A stretch of DNA of 6,422 bases from assembly GCA_036655975.1 (NCBI GenBank), contig JAVVPD010000114.1, forward strand, positions 1 through 6,422, in the 5' to 3' direction. Source of the stretch: CASQEL01 sp036655975. Lineage in GTDB: Bacteria > Desulfobacterota > Desulfovibrionia > Desulfovibrionales > Desulfovibrionaceae. Under the pieces are notes generated by a model that had not been told where the DNA came from, made no database searches, and saw nothing but the letters and a program-made list of their open reading frames with translations. How positions within the stretch are numbered: the stretch's first letter is position 1; the number at the start of each line of letters is the position of its first letter. The translations under genes and the position numbers were made by a program. Shown here one piece after another: positions 6,370 through 6,422 of the stretch.

Positions 6370-6403
6370 TTGCATTTAACCTTACTCAACGCTAGATTAT
6401 ATT
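6370..6403 (+). promoter_or_regulatory. Candidate promoter for a gene beyond the right edge
   Basis: Two overlapping sigma-70-like readings exist: TTGCAT (6370-6375) with TAGATT (6393-6398), and TTTAAC (6375-6380) with TATATT (6398-6403). Both have 17-base spacing. Either would start transcription around 6405-6410 and give a very short leader before the Shine-Dalgarno sequence. Neither matches the consensus well at both hexamers. Confidence 0.35.
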
Positions 6404-6422
6404 CCTAGCTAGGAGGTGAATA
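6403..6422 (+). promoter_or_regulatory. Strong Shine-Dalgarno embedded in a 12-base palindrome
   Basis: AGGAGGTGA (6411-6419) is an almost complete match to the 16S rRNA anti-Shine-Dalgarno sequence, so a + strand gene should start at or just after base 6422. The site overlaps the perfect palindrome TCCTAGCTAGGA (6403-6414). In RNA, TCCT could pair with AGGA and hide part of the ribosome site. GCTAG (6391-6395) with CTAGC (6405-6409) offers a competing pairing. Confidence 0.7.

Noticed and set aside
6172..6408. 78-codon + strand reading frame in the right intergenic region
   Set aside because: It starts at a GTG inside the DUF1786 gene start, has no ribosome site, and covers the repeats and promoter-like sites; the protein shows no family features.

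Overview
The window reads as ordinary chromosome of a Gram-negative anaerobe, most likely a member of the Desulfovibrionaceae (Desulfobacterota). The base composition is moderate by eye. Two exported proteins have Sec signals, one with a FlgO domain. There is also a phenylacetate-CoA-ligase-type enzyme, a DUF1786 protein and a DUF456 membrane protein. The taxonomic call is an inference from this gene mix; no rRNA or other marker gene is present.

Left part (1-1170, + strand): an unresolved 172-base edge is followed by two closely spaced genes for exported proteins. The first is a 99-residue helical, TPR-like protein (173-472). The second is a 210-residue FlgO-domain protein (500-1132). A textbook Rho-independent terminator (1145-1170) closes this unit. 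Next comes ychF (1215-2315, + strand), a monocistronic-looking translation-associated P-loop ATPase/GTPase.

Middle (2316-2457): ychF converges on the last gene of a minus-strand operon. The 142-base gap is not plain spacer. It holds a set of nested and tandem inverted repeats, closed by imperfect terminal inverted repeats (2328-2341 against 2450-2464). The right end runs over the stop codon of the minus-strand methyltransferase gene. This is the most unusual thing in the window: a candidate small palindromic or MITE-like repeat, or a structured RNA.

Right part (6178 down to 2458, - strand): four genes are packed head to tail in the order DUF1786 protein, phenylacetate-CoA ligase, DUF456 membrane protein and TrmJ-type tRNA 2'-O-methyltransferase. 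The junctions are a 6-base gap, a 4-base overlap and a 1-base overlap, so co-transcription and translational coupling are expected. The first two genes may share a role in aryl- or acyl-acid activation; the last two look like housekeeping passengers.

Right edge (6194-6422): this is a divergent regulatory region. It holds a short dyad near the minus operon start. It also holds a 10-base direct repeat around a 7-bp inverted repeat, a plausible promoter, and a near-perfect Shine-Dalgarno sequence embedded in a 12-base palindrome. Together these indicate a + strand gene starting just beyond the window. No mobile element with a transposase, CRISPR array, tRNA or rRNA was seen.
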